Source: Pseudoflavonifractor sp964504285
Lineage (GTDB): Bacteria > Bacillota > Clostridia > Oscillospirales > Oscillospiraceae
DNA length: 23,072 nt
Assembly: GCA_964504285.1 (NCBI GenBank)
Contig: CAZDDZ010000034.1
Span: forward strand, 1-23,072
Direction: 5' to 3'
The position numbers and the translations under genes were made by a program. Every line of letters begins with the position of its first letter. Within the stretch, counting starts at the first letter, position 1. The notes under the pieces were generated by a model, which was given only the letters and a program-made list of their open reading frames with translations, had not been told where the DNA came from and ran no database searches. Of this stretch, positions 7,945 to 14,297 are shown in pieces.

Positions 7945-9120
7945 TTAGGGAACGCGGCACCAGAAGGGCTGGCTAAAGTCGAACTCGGGGGTGCTGCTGA
8001 GGTAGTTGGTGGCAGCCTCGGGGCTGTCAATGAGCAGGGAGGGAGTGGCAAACTCGCGGTACTCGGCGGGCAGAGCGCTCACGTCGATGAGACCGGCCCA
8101 AGCGGCGTAGCAGATGGCCAGAGTGTAGCCGCCCTGCAGCCAGCCGTTGGAGGAGACGGTCGCGGTGGCGTTGCCGTCGCGGATGGCTTCCACGATGTCG
8201 GTGTTGGCGTCGATACCGACCACGCCGACCTTACCCTTGAGACCGGCGGACTCAAGAGCCTTTAGGGCGCCGGTAGCCATGTTGTCGTTGGCGCACCATA
8301 CGCCGCCCACGTCGGGGGTCTGGGTCAGCCAGGTTTCGACCAGAGCAAGAGCCTTGTCGGTAGCCCAGTTGGCGGTATCGTCATGGGCGACCTCAATGTC
8401 GGGATATTCCTTCAGAGCCTTCTGGAGACCCTCGTAACGGGCGTTGGCGGCGGTGTTGCCCAGCATGCCCTGGCAAACAAAGATTTTGCCCTTGCCGCCC
8501 ATGGAGTCAAACAGAGCCTTGGCAATGTTGTAGCCGCCGACCACGTTGTCGGGGGAGGTGTGGATGACCCAGTTGGGGTCCAGGTCGGTGGGGCCCACGT
8601 CGGCGGGCTTGTTCCAGGCAGTGCCCAGGTAGCCGCCGGACTCAGCCATGGCCTCGGCCAGGGAGAAGGCAATGGTGTCCTCGTTGGGGTCGGCGTATGC
8701 AATAGCGTTGCCGTTTGCCTTGGCGGCGAACTGACGCATATTGTCAACTTCCTTGGCGCTGTCGCCCTGAGAATCGAGCACCTGCATCTCGTACTTCTGG
8801 CCGATGCTGTCCAGATACTTGGCGAACATCTCCATGCCTACCTTGATGGTGGCGATGTAGGGGTTCTCCAGGCCGCGGATGGAAACGGCTAGATACAGGG
8901 TGGTGTCCAGCTTCTCCTGAGGGATCTTGCTGGGATCAATCTTAAAGGTAGCGTAGTCCACGTCGGTGGGGGTTGCGGGAGCGGGTTCGGAGGGTTCGGA
9001 GGGTTTGGAGGAAGCGGGGGGAGCAGGAGGAGTGCTAGTGCCGGTGTTGCTGTCAGCGCAGCCGGCCAGCAGGCCGACCATCATGGACAGAGCGAGGAGC
9101 ATAGCGAGCAGTTTCTTCAT
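7945..9120 (-). CDS. Sugar ABC transporter substrate-binding lipoprotein
   Basis: A 391-aa type-1 periplasmic-binding-protein-like lipoprotein (RbsB/Peripla_BP_4 group). Residues 1-20 are a lipoprotein signal peptide and GLLAGC gives the lipidated cysteine C21. A low-complexity Ser/Pro/Glu linker (about 26-52) precedes the two-lobe ligand domain, with ANDNMATGALKALESAGL and VGVVGIDANTDI typical of the family. An ATG 42 bases upstream is in frame, but AGGAGG sits 8 bases from the ATG at 9120, so I use that one. It is the first gene of the transporter operon, behind a strong promoter and the shared operator. The ligand is unknown; the fold suggests a pentose, hexose, polyol or related compound. 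Confidence 0.92.
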   Translation of the reverse strand: MKKLLAMLLALSMMVGLLAGCADSNTGTSTPPAPPASSKPSEPSEPAPATPTDVDYATFKIDPSKIPQEKLDTTLYLAVSIRGLENPYIATIKVGMEMFAKYLDSIGQKYEMQVLDSQGDSAKEVDNMRQFAAKANGNAIAYADPNEDTIAFSLAEAMAESGGYLGTAWNKPADVGPTDLDPNWVIHTSPDNVVGGYNIAKALFDSMGGKGKIFVCQGMLGNTAANARYEGLQKALKEYPDIEVAHDDTANWATDKALALVETWLTQTPDVGGVWCANDNMATGALKALESAGLKGKVGVVGIDANTDIVEAIRDGNATATVSSNGWLQGGYTLAICYAAWAGLIDVSALPAEYREFATPSLLIDSPEAATNYLSSTPEFDFSQPFWCRVP

Positions 9121-9245
9121 TTCTTTTGCCTCCTTATATAATTTGGTTTCCGCCGGTATCACAAAACGGCCATCTGCTGCAGCCGATTTTGTACAAAAGG
9201 AAGGTGGAATGGAATAAAATGTCGCAACGCTGTTGCATTGATACT

Positions 9246-9257
9246 ATGTAGTAACAT
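9246..9257 (-). promoter_or_regulatory. Shared operator copy 1 (ABC operon)
   Basis: Minus strand ATGTTACTACAT, an ATGT-N4-ACAT dyad, lies at about +7 to +18 from the inferred start of the binding-protein transcript. It shares CAATGCAA at the same distance with copy 4. Repression by the GntR protein encoded at 18979-19725 is inferred. Confidence 0.6.
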
Positions 9258-9269
9258 TCTGTATTTACA

Positions 9270-9297
9270 AGTATAGCGCCTTTGCGGAGAATGTCAA
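9270..9297 (-). promoter_or_regulatory. Sigma-A promoter of the ABC transporter operon
   Basis: On the minus strand a perfect -35 TTGACA (9292-9297) and a near-perfect -10 TATACT (9270-9275) are separated by 16 bp. The inferred start near 9263 leaves a leader of roughly 140 bases before the ATG at 9120. Confidence 0.75.
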
Positions 9298-9490
9298 CAC
9301 AAACCATAGGCTAAAATAGAAGATTGGTGTATAGTATACGAGTTTATTTAATTTGAATTGTGCACTATGTATATAAAATAAGAAAAAGAAAAAATGCAGA
9401 CCAGACATATGCAGCAAAGGCTGGTTGGCATTTATCTAAAATATACAAACATAGTGTACAAAAACTGGCGTGCAACACCTGCTGATTTGG

Positions 9491-9519
9491 TTGCTTTTCT
9501 ACGCTTGCTATGTTATGAT
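9491..9519 (+). promoter_or_regulatory. Sigma-A promoter of the aldo/keto reductase gene
   Basis: TTGCTT (9491-9496) and TATGAT (9514-9519) are separated by 17 bp. The -10 lies entirely inside the shared operator copy 2, so repressor binding would block the polymerase directly. Confidence 0.6.
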
Positions 9520-9521
9520 AT
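9510..9521 (+). promoter_or_regulatory. Shared operator copy 2 (aldo/keto reductase)
   Basis: ATGTTATGATAT, one base away from the reverse complement of copy 3, covers the -10 box. The surrounding TTGCTATGTTA is also present at copy 4. Confidence 0.55.
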
Positions 9522-9573
9522 TCAACATCTAAGAAGCCTTATATACTCATTTATAAAAAAGGGGGATAGGCAG

Positions 9574-10401
9574 ATGGATTTGCAGTCAACGCTGCGACTG
9601 AATAACGGTGTGGAAATTCCGCGTGAGGCTTTGGGTGTGTTTCAGGTGCCGGATGACGGCGCGGCCGATGCGGTGCGCTGGGCGCTTGAGGCGGGCTATC
9701 GGCACATTGACACCGCTGCGGTTTACGGCAATGAAGTAGGTGTCGGTCGAGGTATAAAGGAGTCGGGCGTTAAGCGTGAGGATATATTCCTCACAACAAA
9801 GCTCTGGAACGACGATATGCGCCGTGGACGTGCCCAGGAAGCCTTTGAGGAGAGCCTTCGGCGACTGGACACAGACTATGTGGATCTCTATCTCATTCAC
9901 TGGCCGGTGGCCGACCAATTTGTCCCGAGTTGGAAGGTCATGGAGTCCCTTTATCAGGAAGGGCGGATTCGGGCCATTGGGGTAAGCAATTTCCAGGTGC
10001 GCCATATGGAGGAACTGCTGCCGCAAGCCACAGTGGTGCCTGCCGTCAACCAGATTGAGCTACACCCCCTGCTGACCCAGGAACCGCTGGTAAGCTACTG
10101 CCGGAAGCTGGGCATTGAAATCGAGGCATGGAGCCCCTTGGGCGGCACCGGCGGCAACCTGATGGAGCATGAGACCATCCGCAGCTTGGCTGCCCAATAC
10201 GGAAAATCTCCCGCCCAGCTGATTATCCGCTGGGATTTGCAGCAGGATATTGTGGTATTGCCCAAGTCGGCCTATAAGGAACGGATCATTCAAAACGCCG
10301 ATGTGTACGATTTTGAAATTACGCCCCAAGATATGGCGCGCATCAGCGCACTTAACCAAAATTACCGCACGGGAGCAGACCCGGACACCTTTACATTTTA
10401 A
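9574..10401 (+). CDS. Aldo/keto reductase
   Basis: A 275-aa (beta/alpha)8 NAD(P)H-dependent reductase of the AKR5-like prokaryotic group. The catalytic tetrad is D46, Y51 (DTAAVYGNE), K76 (TTKLW) and H109 (LIHWP). GVSNF and NQIELHP follow in the usual order, and PKSAYKERI matches the cofactor phosphate region. The reading frame extends 60 codons upstream, but the extension is AT-rich promoter DNA; GGGGGATAGG precedes the ATG at 9574 and the resulting length is normal for the family. It reduces an aldehyde or keto sugar, or runs in reverse on an alcohol. It is likely co-regulated with the transporter and followed by a zinc-type dehydrogenase. Confidence 0.92.
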   Translation: MDLQSTLRLNNGVEIPREALGVFQVPDDGAADAVRWALEAGYRHIDTAAVYGNEVGVGRGIKESGVKREDIFLTTKLWNDDMRRGRAQEAFEESLRRLDTDYVDLYLIHWPVADQFVPSWKVMESLYQEGRIRAIGVSNFQVRHMEELLPQATVVPAVNQIELHPLLTQEPLVSYCRKLGIEIEAWSPLGGTGGNLMEHETIRSLAAQYGKSPAQLIIRWDLQQDIVVLPKSAYKERIIQNADVYDFEITPQDMARISALNQNYRTGADPDTFTF

Positions 10402-10409
10402 GGTGTCCG
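10382..10409 (+). repeat. Hairpin spanning the aldo/keto reductase stop codon
   Basis: A 10-bp perfect stem, CGGACACCTT (10382-10391) and AAGGTGTCCG (10400-10409), encloses the end of the gene. No T-tract follows, so it is not a standard terminator; it may stabilise the mRNA end or slow read-through into the next gene. Confidence 0.45.
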
Positions 10410-10420
10410 TATGTCGGCAA

Positions 10421-10432
10421 ATGTCATAACAT
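10421..10432 (+). promoter_or_regulatory. Shared operator copy 3 (second alcohol dehydrogenase)
   Basis: ATGTCATAACAT, an ATGT-N4-ACAT dyad that differs from copy 4 at one base, lies 66 bases before the dehydrogenase start. I could not find a convincing -35/-10 pair next to it, so the gene may also depend on read-through from the reductase promoter. Confidence 0.55.
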
Positions 10433-10498
10433 TCCTACATCAATACCAGGTAAACAGCATTGCGGCAGCGCCGCGTATTTAAAAGGAGGAACATACAT

Positions 10499-11530
10499 AT
10501 GAAAACACTAGTTATTGCAAAGGATGGCAGCCTTTCCATTCAGGAGATTAACAAGCCCAAGTACAATGAGTACCAGGCTCTTGTTAAGACCATTGCCTGT
10601 GGCATGTGCGGCACCGATGTAAAGCTCATTCACCGTACCTTTAAGGGCTTTCCTGAGTCGGTTTATCCCATTATGCTGGGGCACGAGGGCGTGGGCGAGG
10701 TGGTAGAGGTCGGCGCCAAGGTGCAGGGCCTTAAGGTGGGCGACAAGGTGCTGCTTCCCTTCGTAGACCCTGATGAGCAGAATAACCCCGGCATGGGCTC
10801 CGGCTGGGGCGCAATGAGCGAGTACGCCGTGGTCTGCGACCCCAAGGCACCTTGGCCCGGCGGCGCGCCTGACTGTGCCTTTGCCCAGACCGTGCTGGAT
10901 GACGACCTGGACCCTGTGGACGCGGCGATGATTATCACCTTCCGGGAGGTGCTCTCCTGCATCCGTTACTTCGGAATTCAGCCCACCGACTCGGTGGTGG
11001 TCTTTGGCTGCGGCCCTGTGGGTCTTACTTACATGAAGTTCATGAGCCTGCTGGGTGTAAAGAACCTGGTGGCCTGCGATATTTTGCCCGAAAAGCTGGC
11101 ACAGGCCAAGGATCACGGCGCCACCCACCTGATTAACAGCAAGGAGTGCGACGTGCGCACCGAGGTACGTAAAATTTTCCCTGACGGCGTGGACTTTGTG
11201 CTGGATGCTGCCGGCTTCCCTGCCATTGTTAACCAGGGAATGGGACTCATTAAGGACCGCGGCGCGGTACTCTGCTACGGCGTGCCTGAAAAAGAGGAAA
11301 TCACCATTGACTTTAGCAAGGCAGACTATAACTGGCGGGTGATTTATCAGCAGATGCCCCGCAAGCGGGAGGAGGGCGAGGCCCACCAGCAGGTGCTGGA
11401 GTGGATGCGCTCCGGGCAGCTCAATATTAAGGACTTCATCTCCGACTACTTTGACTTTTCCGACAGCGTGGAGGCATACGCCAAGCTGCTGGACAAAAAG
11501 GTGCTTAAAAAGGGCATCATTAAGTTCTGA
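10499..11530 (+). CDS. Zinc-type alcohol dehydrogenase without the structural zinc lobe
   Basis: A 343-aa MDR-family dehydrogenase. Catalytic zinc ligands C37 (ACGMCGTD) and H62-E63 (GHEGVGE) are present, but the four-cysteine structural lobe seen in the other two alcohol dehydrogenases of the window is replaced by a sequence around 88-105 (FVDPDEQNNPG). The Rossmann motif is GCGPVG at 170-175. The frame extends 13 codons further, but AGGAGG at 10484-10489 lies 9 bases from the ATG at 10499. Such enzymes oxidise sugar or polyol hydroxyls. It follows the aldo/keto reductase and probably belongs to the same regulon. Confidence 0.88.
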   Translation: MKTLVIAKDGSLSIQEINKPKYNEYQALVKTIACGMCGTDVKLIHRTFKGFPESVYPIMLGHEGVGEVVEVGAKVQGLKVGDKVLLPFVDPDEQNNPGMGSGWGAMSEYAVVCDPKAPWPGGAPDCAFAQTVLDDDLDPVDAAMIITFREVLSCIRYFGIQPTDSVVVFGCGPVGLTYMKFMSLLGVKNLVACDILPEKLAQAKDHGATHLINSKECDVRTEVRKIFPDGVDFVLDAAGFPAIVNQGMGLIKDRGAVLCYGVPEKEEITIDFSKADYNWRVIYQQMPRKREEGEAHQQVLEWMRSGQLNIKDFISDYFDFSDSVEAYAKLLDKKVLKKGIIKF

Positions 11531-11547
11531 AAAATTTAACCAGATGC

Positions 11548-11585
11548 AAAAAGGGTCTCCAGTCCGAGGACTGGAGACCCTTTTT
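11548..11585. terminator. Bidirectional terminator
   Basis: A perfect 18-bp stem (AAAAAGGGTCTCCAGTCC / GGACTGGAGACCCTTTTT) with a 2-nt apex lies between convergent genes. Each strand has five T residues at its 3' arm, so it should stop both the dehydrogenase transcript and the long minus-strand operon. Confidence 0.9.
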
Positions 11586-11654
11586 AATTACCAAAGTTTT
11601 TGCCGCCATTGCAGCGGGCCGGGTGATTTTGCCTGCGGGAAAACGCTGAAAAGC

Positions 11655-12647
11655 TCAGGGCTCCACATCCAGCATAGCCATAGTGGCGGGAAGTTCGTGG
11701 GCGGTGTTGACCTTGTCCTCGTCGGTGACCAGGTCAAAGCAGGAAACAATAATCTTATCTCCCCAGACGCAGGGCTCGCCCGGCTCGTCCAGCTCGCCGT
11801 GAAAGCCGTCACTGTCCGGGCTGCACGCCATGCGCGTGACCTTGCCCGCGGGGTCTATCCGGGCGATTGCGTTGGCTGAGAAGTCGGCAACATAGATATT
11901 GCCATAGCGGTCGATGGTCATGCCGTCGGTAGATTTGAGGTTGGCAGAGTCCTGTGCCCATTTAATGTTTTCCTTAAGAGAGCCATCGGCATGGAAGGTA
12001 ATCTTGTGCACCAGGCCATCGCCGAAATTACCGATGTAGAGGTTGCCGTCGTGGTCAAACACAATGCCGTCCACGCCATACTGGCACTTGGGGTTCTCGG
12101 TAATAAAGGTCTCAAAAATATCCGGGTCGGCCAGGGTGTTGGTGCAGTGAATGCCCTCCGCGTCCAGGGGGAAACGGTAAACGCAGCTCATGAGCTTGCC
12201 ACTGTCGGTTTTCTGGCGCTTCATGCAGCTCTGTGTGACGTAAATATAGCCGTTCCGGATACGAATGCCGTTGGGATGCTCCATATTGTCGGCTACCACC
12301 GTGCACCTAACCACGCCCTGATCGTTTAGGCGCAGCCGCAGAATGCGGCCGGTGTACACAAGGTCCTCCCGCTCCGTCCAGCCGGGGTTATCCACCATGT
12401 AAAGGTCGCCGTCGGGGCCGAACTCAATGCCCATAGCCCTGGCTTCACCGGTGTACTCGTTAACGGGCACGTCAAACCACTTTTTGATGTTGCGCTCCTT
12501 GTCAATTTTCAGCACGCAGGAGGGCATACTCATGTCGGCAAAGTTGGGGCAGGCCACAATGAGGTTGTTGTCCTTATCAATGGCCATGCCGTCGGGGGTA
12601 GAGACATAGGCCTCGGGCAGGAGGGTAAACAGCGTAGAATTCTGCAT
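11655..12647 (-). CDS. SMP-30/gluconolactonase-like sugar lactonase
   Basis: A 330-aa beta-propeller protein of the SMP-30/gluconolactonase/LRE group. Repeated blade motifs are visible: TPDGMAIDKDNNLIV near the N-terminus, GIEFGPDGDLYMVD, HPNGIRIRNGYIYV, VDGIVFDHDGNLYIGN and TDGMTIDRYGNIYVAD. Members hydrolyse sugar lactones with a bound divalent metal. A GTG nine bases upstream is in frame, but the AAGGAG site overlaps it and is 8 bases from the ATG at 12647, so I use the ATG. It is the last gene of the operon, just before the bidirectional terminator. A lactonase here fits dehydrogenases that oxidise an aldose to its lactone. Confidence 0.82.
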   Translation of the reverse strand: MQNSTLFTLLPEAYVSTPDGMAIDKDNNLIVACPNFADMSMPSCVLKIDKERNIKKWFDVPVNEYTGEARAMGIEFGPDGDLYMVDNPGWTEREDLVYTGRILRLRLNDQGVVRCTVVADNMEHPNGIRIRNGYIYVTQSCMKRQKTDSGKLMSCVYRFPLDAEGIHCTNTLADPDIFETFITENPKCQYGVDGIVFDHDGNLYIGNFGDGLVHKITFHADGSLKENIKWAQDSANLKSTDGMTIDRYGNIYVADFSANAIARIDPAGKVTRMACSPDSDGFHGELDEPGEPCVWGDKIIVSCFDLVTDEDKVNTAHELPATMAMLDVEP

Positions 12648-12671
12648 CACAGTCACTCCTTCAGAAACGCT

Positions 12672-13553
12672 CTAGTTGAGCAGTTTTTTCATAAAGCGGC
12701 AGGCGTCGGCGGCCATTTTGTCCATGGCGGCCTGGTCGGCCCCGCCTGAAATATCCCGCCAAACCTTGATGTCGTAGGGGATGGAGCCGCCCATTAAAAT
12801 GAAGGGCTCCATGACGGCGGCACCCTGATAGCCAATTTGCTTAAGGGCGGCTGCCATCTCCACCCAGGGCAGCTTACCCTGGCCCGGCGGCTTGCGATTA
12901 TTCTCGCCAATGTGGAAGTGACCCAGGTAAGAGCCGGTTTCCAGAATGGCGGACACCATGTCGTCCTCCTCAATGTTCATGTGGAAGGTATCCAGCAGAA
13001 CCTTGGCATTGGGACTTTCCAGCCGCTTTACAAAGGCTACGCCCTCCTTAGCGGTGTTGAGAAGATACTGCTCAAAGCGGTTTACTACCTCGCAGCAGTA
13101 GAGCACACCGTTATCCTCGGCTACCTTCATGAGCTCCCGCATGGATTCGACGGCAAGGTCCTCCTTGCGGCGCTTTTCATCGGGGGTCAGCCCGTGATTG
13201 GGCATGGCCTGCCACCCGGCATAGCTCACCCCGTTGAGAATGGTGGCCCCCACTTTGGGCATGGACTGCAAAATCCGGGTAACGTGGCGGATACCTGCCT
13301 GGCGAACGGCGGCGTCGTCGCTGGCCAGGTCATGCTTAGATTCCAAACCGATGCTGTAAGTAAAGCCGATGCCGCAGTCATCGGCGCAGGACTTTACCTC
13401 CCGGAGCTTGTCGTCCGAGTAATAGCCAAATTCCGCCGAGGCTACCTCGCAAATGTCAAAGCCCAGCCCAGCTACCTTTTGAATCAGCGGCAGGTACTCA
13501 ATTTCGTCCCAATTATGGCTCCAGAAGCCATAGTGCATTCCAATTTTATTCAT
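12672..13553 (-). CDS. Ketose 3-epimerase (D-psicose/D-tagatose 3-epimerase-like)
   Basis: A 293-aa xylose-isomerase-like TIM barrel. Predicted metal and catalytic residues are E155 (CCEVVNRFE), D188 (LLDTFHMNIEED), H214 (LGHFHIGENNRK) and E249 (AVMEPF), the complete set for the D-psicose/D-tagatose 3-epimerase family. LLNTAKEGV, KLPWVE and IKVWRDIS also match that family closely. It interconverts C3 epimers of free ketoses, such as fructose/psicose, tagatose/sorbose or pentuloses. A longer reading frame extends 47 codons into the aldolase gene and is not real; the start MNKIGMHYGFW matches family N-termini. It begins 5 bases after the aldolase stop, with only a weak GGGG-type ribosome site, so translational coupling is likely. 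Confidence 0.9.
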   Translation of the reverse strand: MNKIGMHYGFWSHNWDEIEYLPLIQKVAGLGFDICEVASAEFGYYSDDKLREVKSCADDCGIGFTYSIGLESKHDLASDDAAVRQAGIRHVTRILQSMPKVGATILNGVSYAGWQAMPNHGLTPDEKRRKEDLAVESMRELMKVAEDNGVLYCCEVVNRFEQYLLNTAKEGVAFVKRLESPNAKVLLDTFHMNIEEDDMVSAILETGSYLGHFHIGENNRKPPGQGKLPWVEMAAALKQIGYQGAAVMEPFILMGGSIPYDIKVWRDISGGADQAAMDKMAADACRFMKKLLN

Positions 13554-13558
13554 AGCGC

Positions 13559-14203
13559 TTACCCCGCACGGGCAGCCTTGATTTTTTCTACGAACTCCTT
13601 GGCGGTGGCGGTGATGGAGGCATAATCCCCCGTCTTGGCTCCGGCGGTCAGGCTGCTGCCTGCACCTACGGCTACCGCCCCGGCGCGAATCCACTCGGCC
13701 ACGTTGTCCACGCTTACGCCGCCGGTGGGCATCAGCTCGGCATGGGGCAGGGGGCCGTGAATGGACTTGATGATTTTAGGCCCAAAGAGCTCGCCGGGAA
13801 ATACCTTGATGATGTCGGCGCCCGCCTCCATACCGGCAATGACCTCGGCAATGCTCATAGCGCCGGGCATACAGGCCACGCGGTAACGGTTGCACATGCG
13901 TACGGTCTCGGCGTTAAAGCTGGGGCTGACCACATACTGAGCGCCGGAGAGGATAGACATGCGGGCGGTCTCGGGGTCGAGCACAGTGCCCGCGCCAATG
14001 ATGAAGTCGCTCCCCTCGTACTCCTTCGCCATCTTTTCAATAATGGGGAGCACGCCGGGGGTGGTAAAGGTGAGCTCGATACCGGCGCAGCCGCCCTCAA
14101 TGCAGGCCTCGGAAATGCGCATGGCGTCGTCCGCGTCCTTGGCGCGTACCACGGCCACCAAACCGCACGCGCGGAGCTTGGAAATTACCTGTTCCTTTTT
14201 CAT
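13559..14203 (-). CDS. eda: KDPG/KHG-type 2-keto-3-deoxy-acid aldolase
   Basis: A 214-aa class I aldolase of the Eda family. The Schiff-base lysine is K133 (ADIIKVFPGE) and the catalytic glutamate is E43 (GIELTFTTP); GAGTVLD (70-76) and PTGGVSVDN (159-167) are family marks. It cleaves 2-keto-3-deoxy-6-phosphogluconate, 4-hydroxy-2-oxoglutarate or a related acid to pyruvate plus an aldehyde. No dehydratase that could make a 2-keto-3-deoxy acid is present in the window. It lies 94 bases after the kinase gene, with a hairpin repeat between, and is closely followed by the ketose epimerase. Confidence 0.9.
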   Translation of the reverse strand: MKKEQVISKLRACGLVAVVRAKDADDAMRISEACIEGGCAGIELTFTTPGVLPIIEKMAKEYEGSDFIIGAGTVLDPETARMSILSGAQYVVSPSFNAETVRMCNRYRVACMPGAMSIAEVIAGMEAGADIIKVFPGELFGPKIIKSIHGPLPHAELMPTGGVSVDNVAEWIRAGAVAVGAGSSLTAGAKTGDYASITATAKEFVEKIKAARAG

Positions 14204-14266
14204 CAGAAAATCTTCCTTTCGTTGCGGGCCGACGAAAAGATCGGCTCCTACCTTATTGTGCCGTAG

Positions 14267-14288
14267 GGGGCGATGTCCCCATCGTCCC
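14267..14288. repeat. Intergenic hairpin (GGGGCGATG dyad)
   Basis: GGGGCGATG (14267-14275) and CATCGTCCC (14280-14288) form a 9-bp stem with one G-T pair and a 4-nt loop, in the 94-base gap between kinase and aldolase genes. A second small dyad, GCCGA/TCGGC, lies at about 14229-14244. I believe GTAGGGGCG-type hairpins of this kind recur between genes in gut Clostridia, but that is from memory. No T-tract is present. Confidence 0.4.
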
Positions 14289-14297
14289 GCGGTCCGG

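Larger units (their letters stand above)
9121..9573. other. Divergent regulatory region between ABC operon and aldo/keto reductase
   Basis: This 453-base AT-rich gap holds a minus-strand promoter (9270-9297), a plus-strand promoter (9491-9519) and one copy of the shared operator for each direction (9246-9257 and 9510-9521). A perfect odd palindrome, GTATA-G-TATAC, is at 9329-9339, and a GCAAC/GTTGC dyad is at 9224-9236 inside the binding-protein leader. No coding sequence is supported in it. Confidence 0.7.

Noticed and set aside
7945..9120. Search for a riboswitch in the long leader of the ABC operon
   Set aside because: Apart from one short dyad I could not recognise any known riboswitch core in 9121-9263.
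9224..9236. GCAAC-GCT-GTTGC dyad considered as a catabolite-repression (cre) site
   Set aside because: It does not keep the outer TG and CA of the cre consensus at the required positions.
9394..9573. A 60-codon N-terminal extension of the aldo/keto reductase
   Set aside because: It covers the promoter and operator, has AT-rich composition, lacks a ribosome site, and the 275-aa form is the normal family length.
10508..11386. A 292-codon minus-strand open frame opposite the second alcohol dehydrogenase
   Set aside because: It is a shadow of a gene with intact catalytic motifs, has no recognisable domain and no ribosome site.
13554..13694. A 47-codon upstream extension of the ketose 3-epimerase
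   Set aside because: It lies wholly within the aldolase gene in another frame, gives Arg-rich nonsense protein, and the family start is MNKIGMHYGFW.
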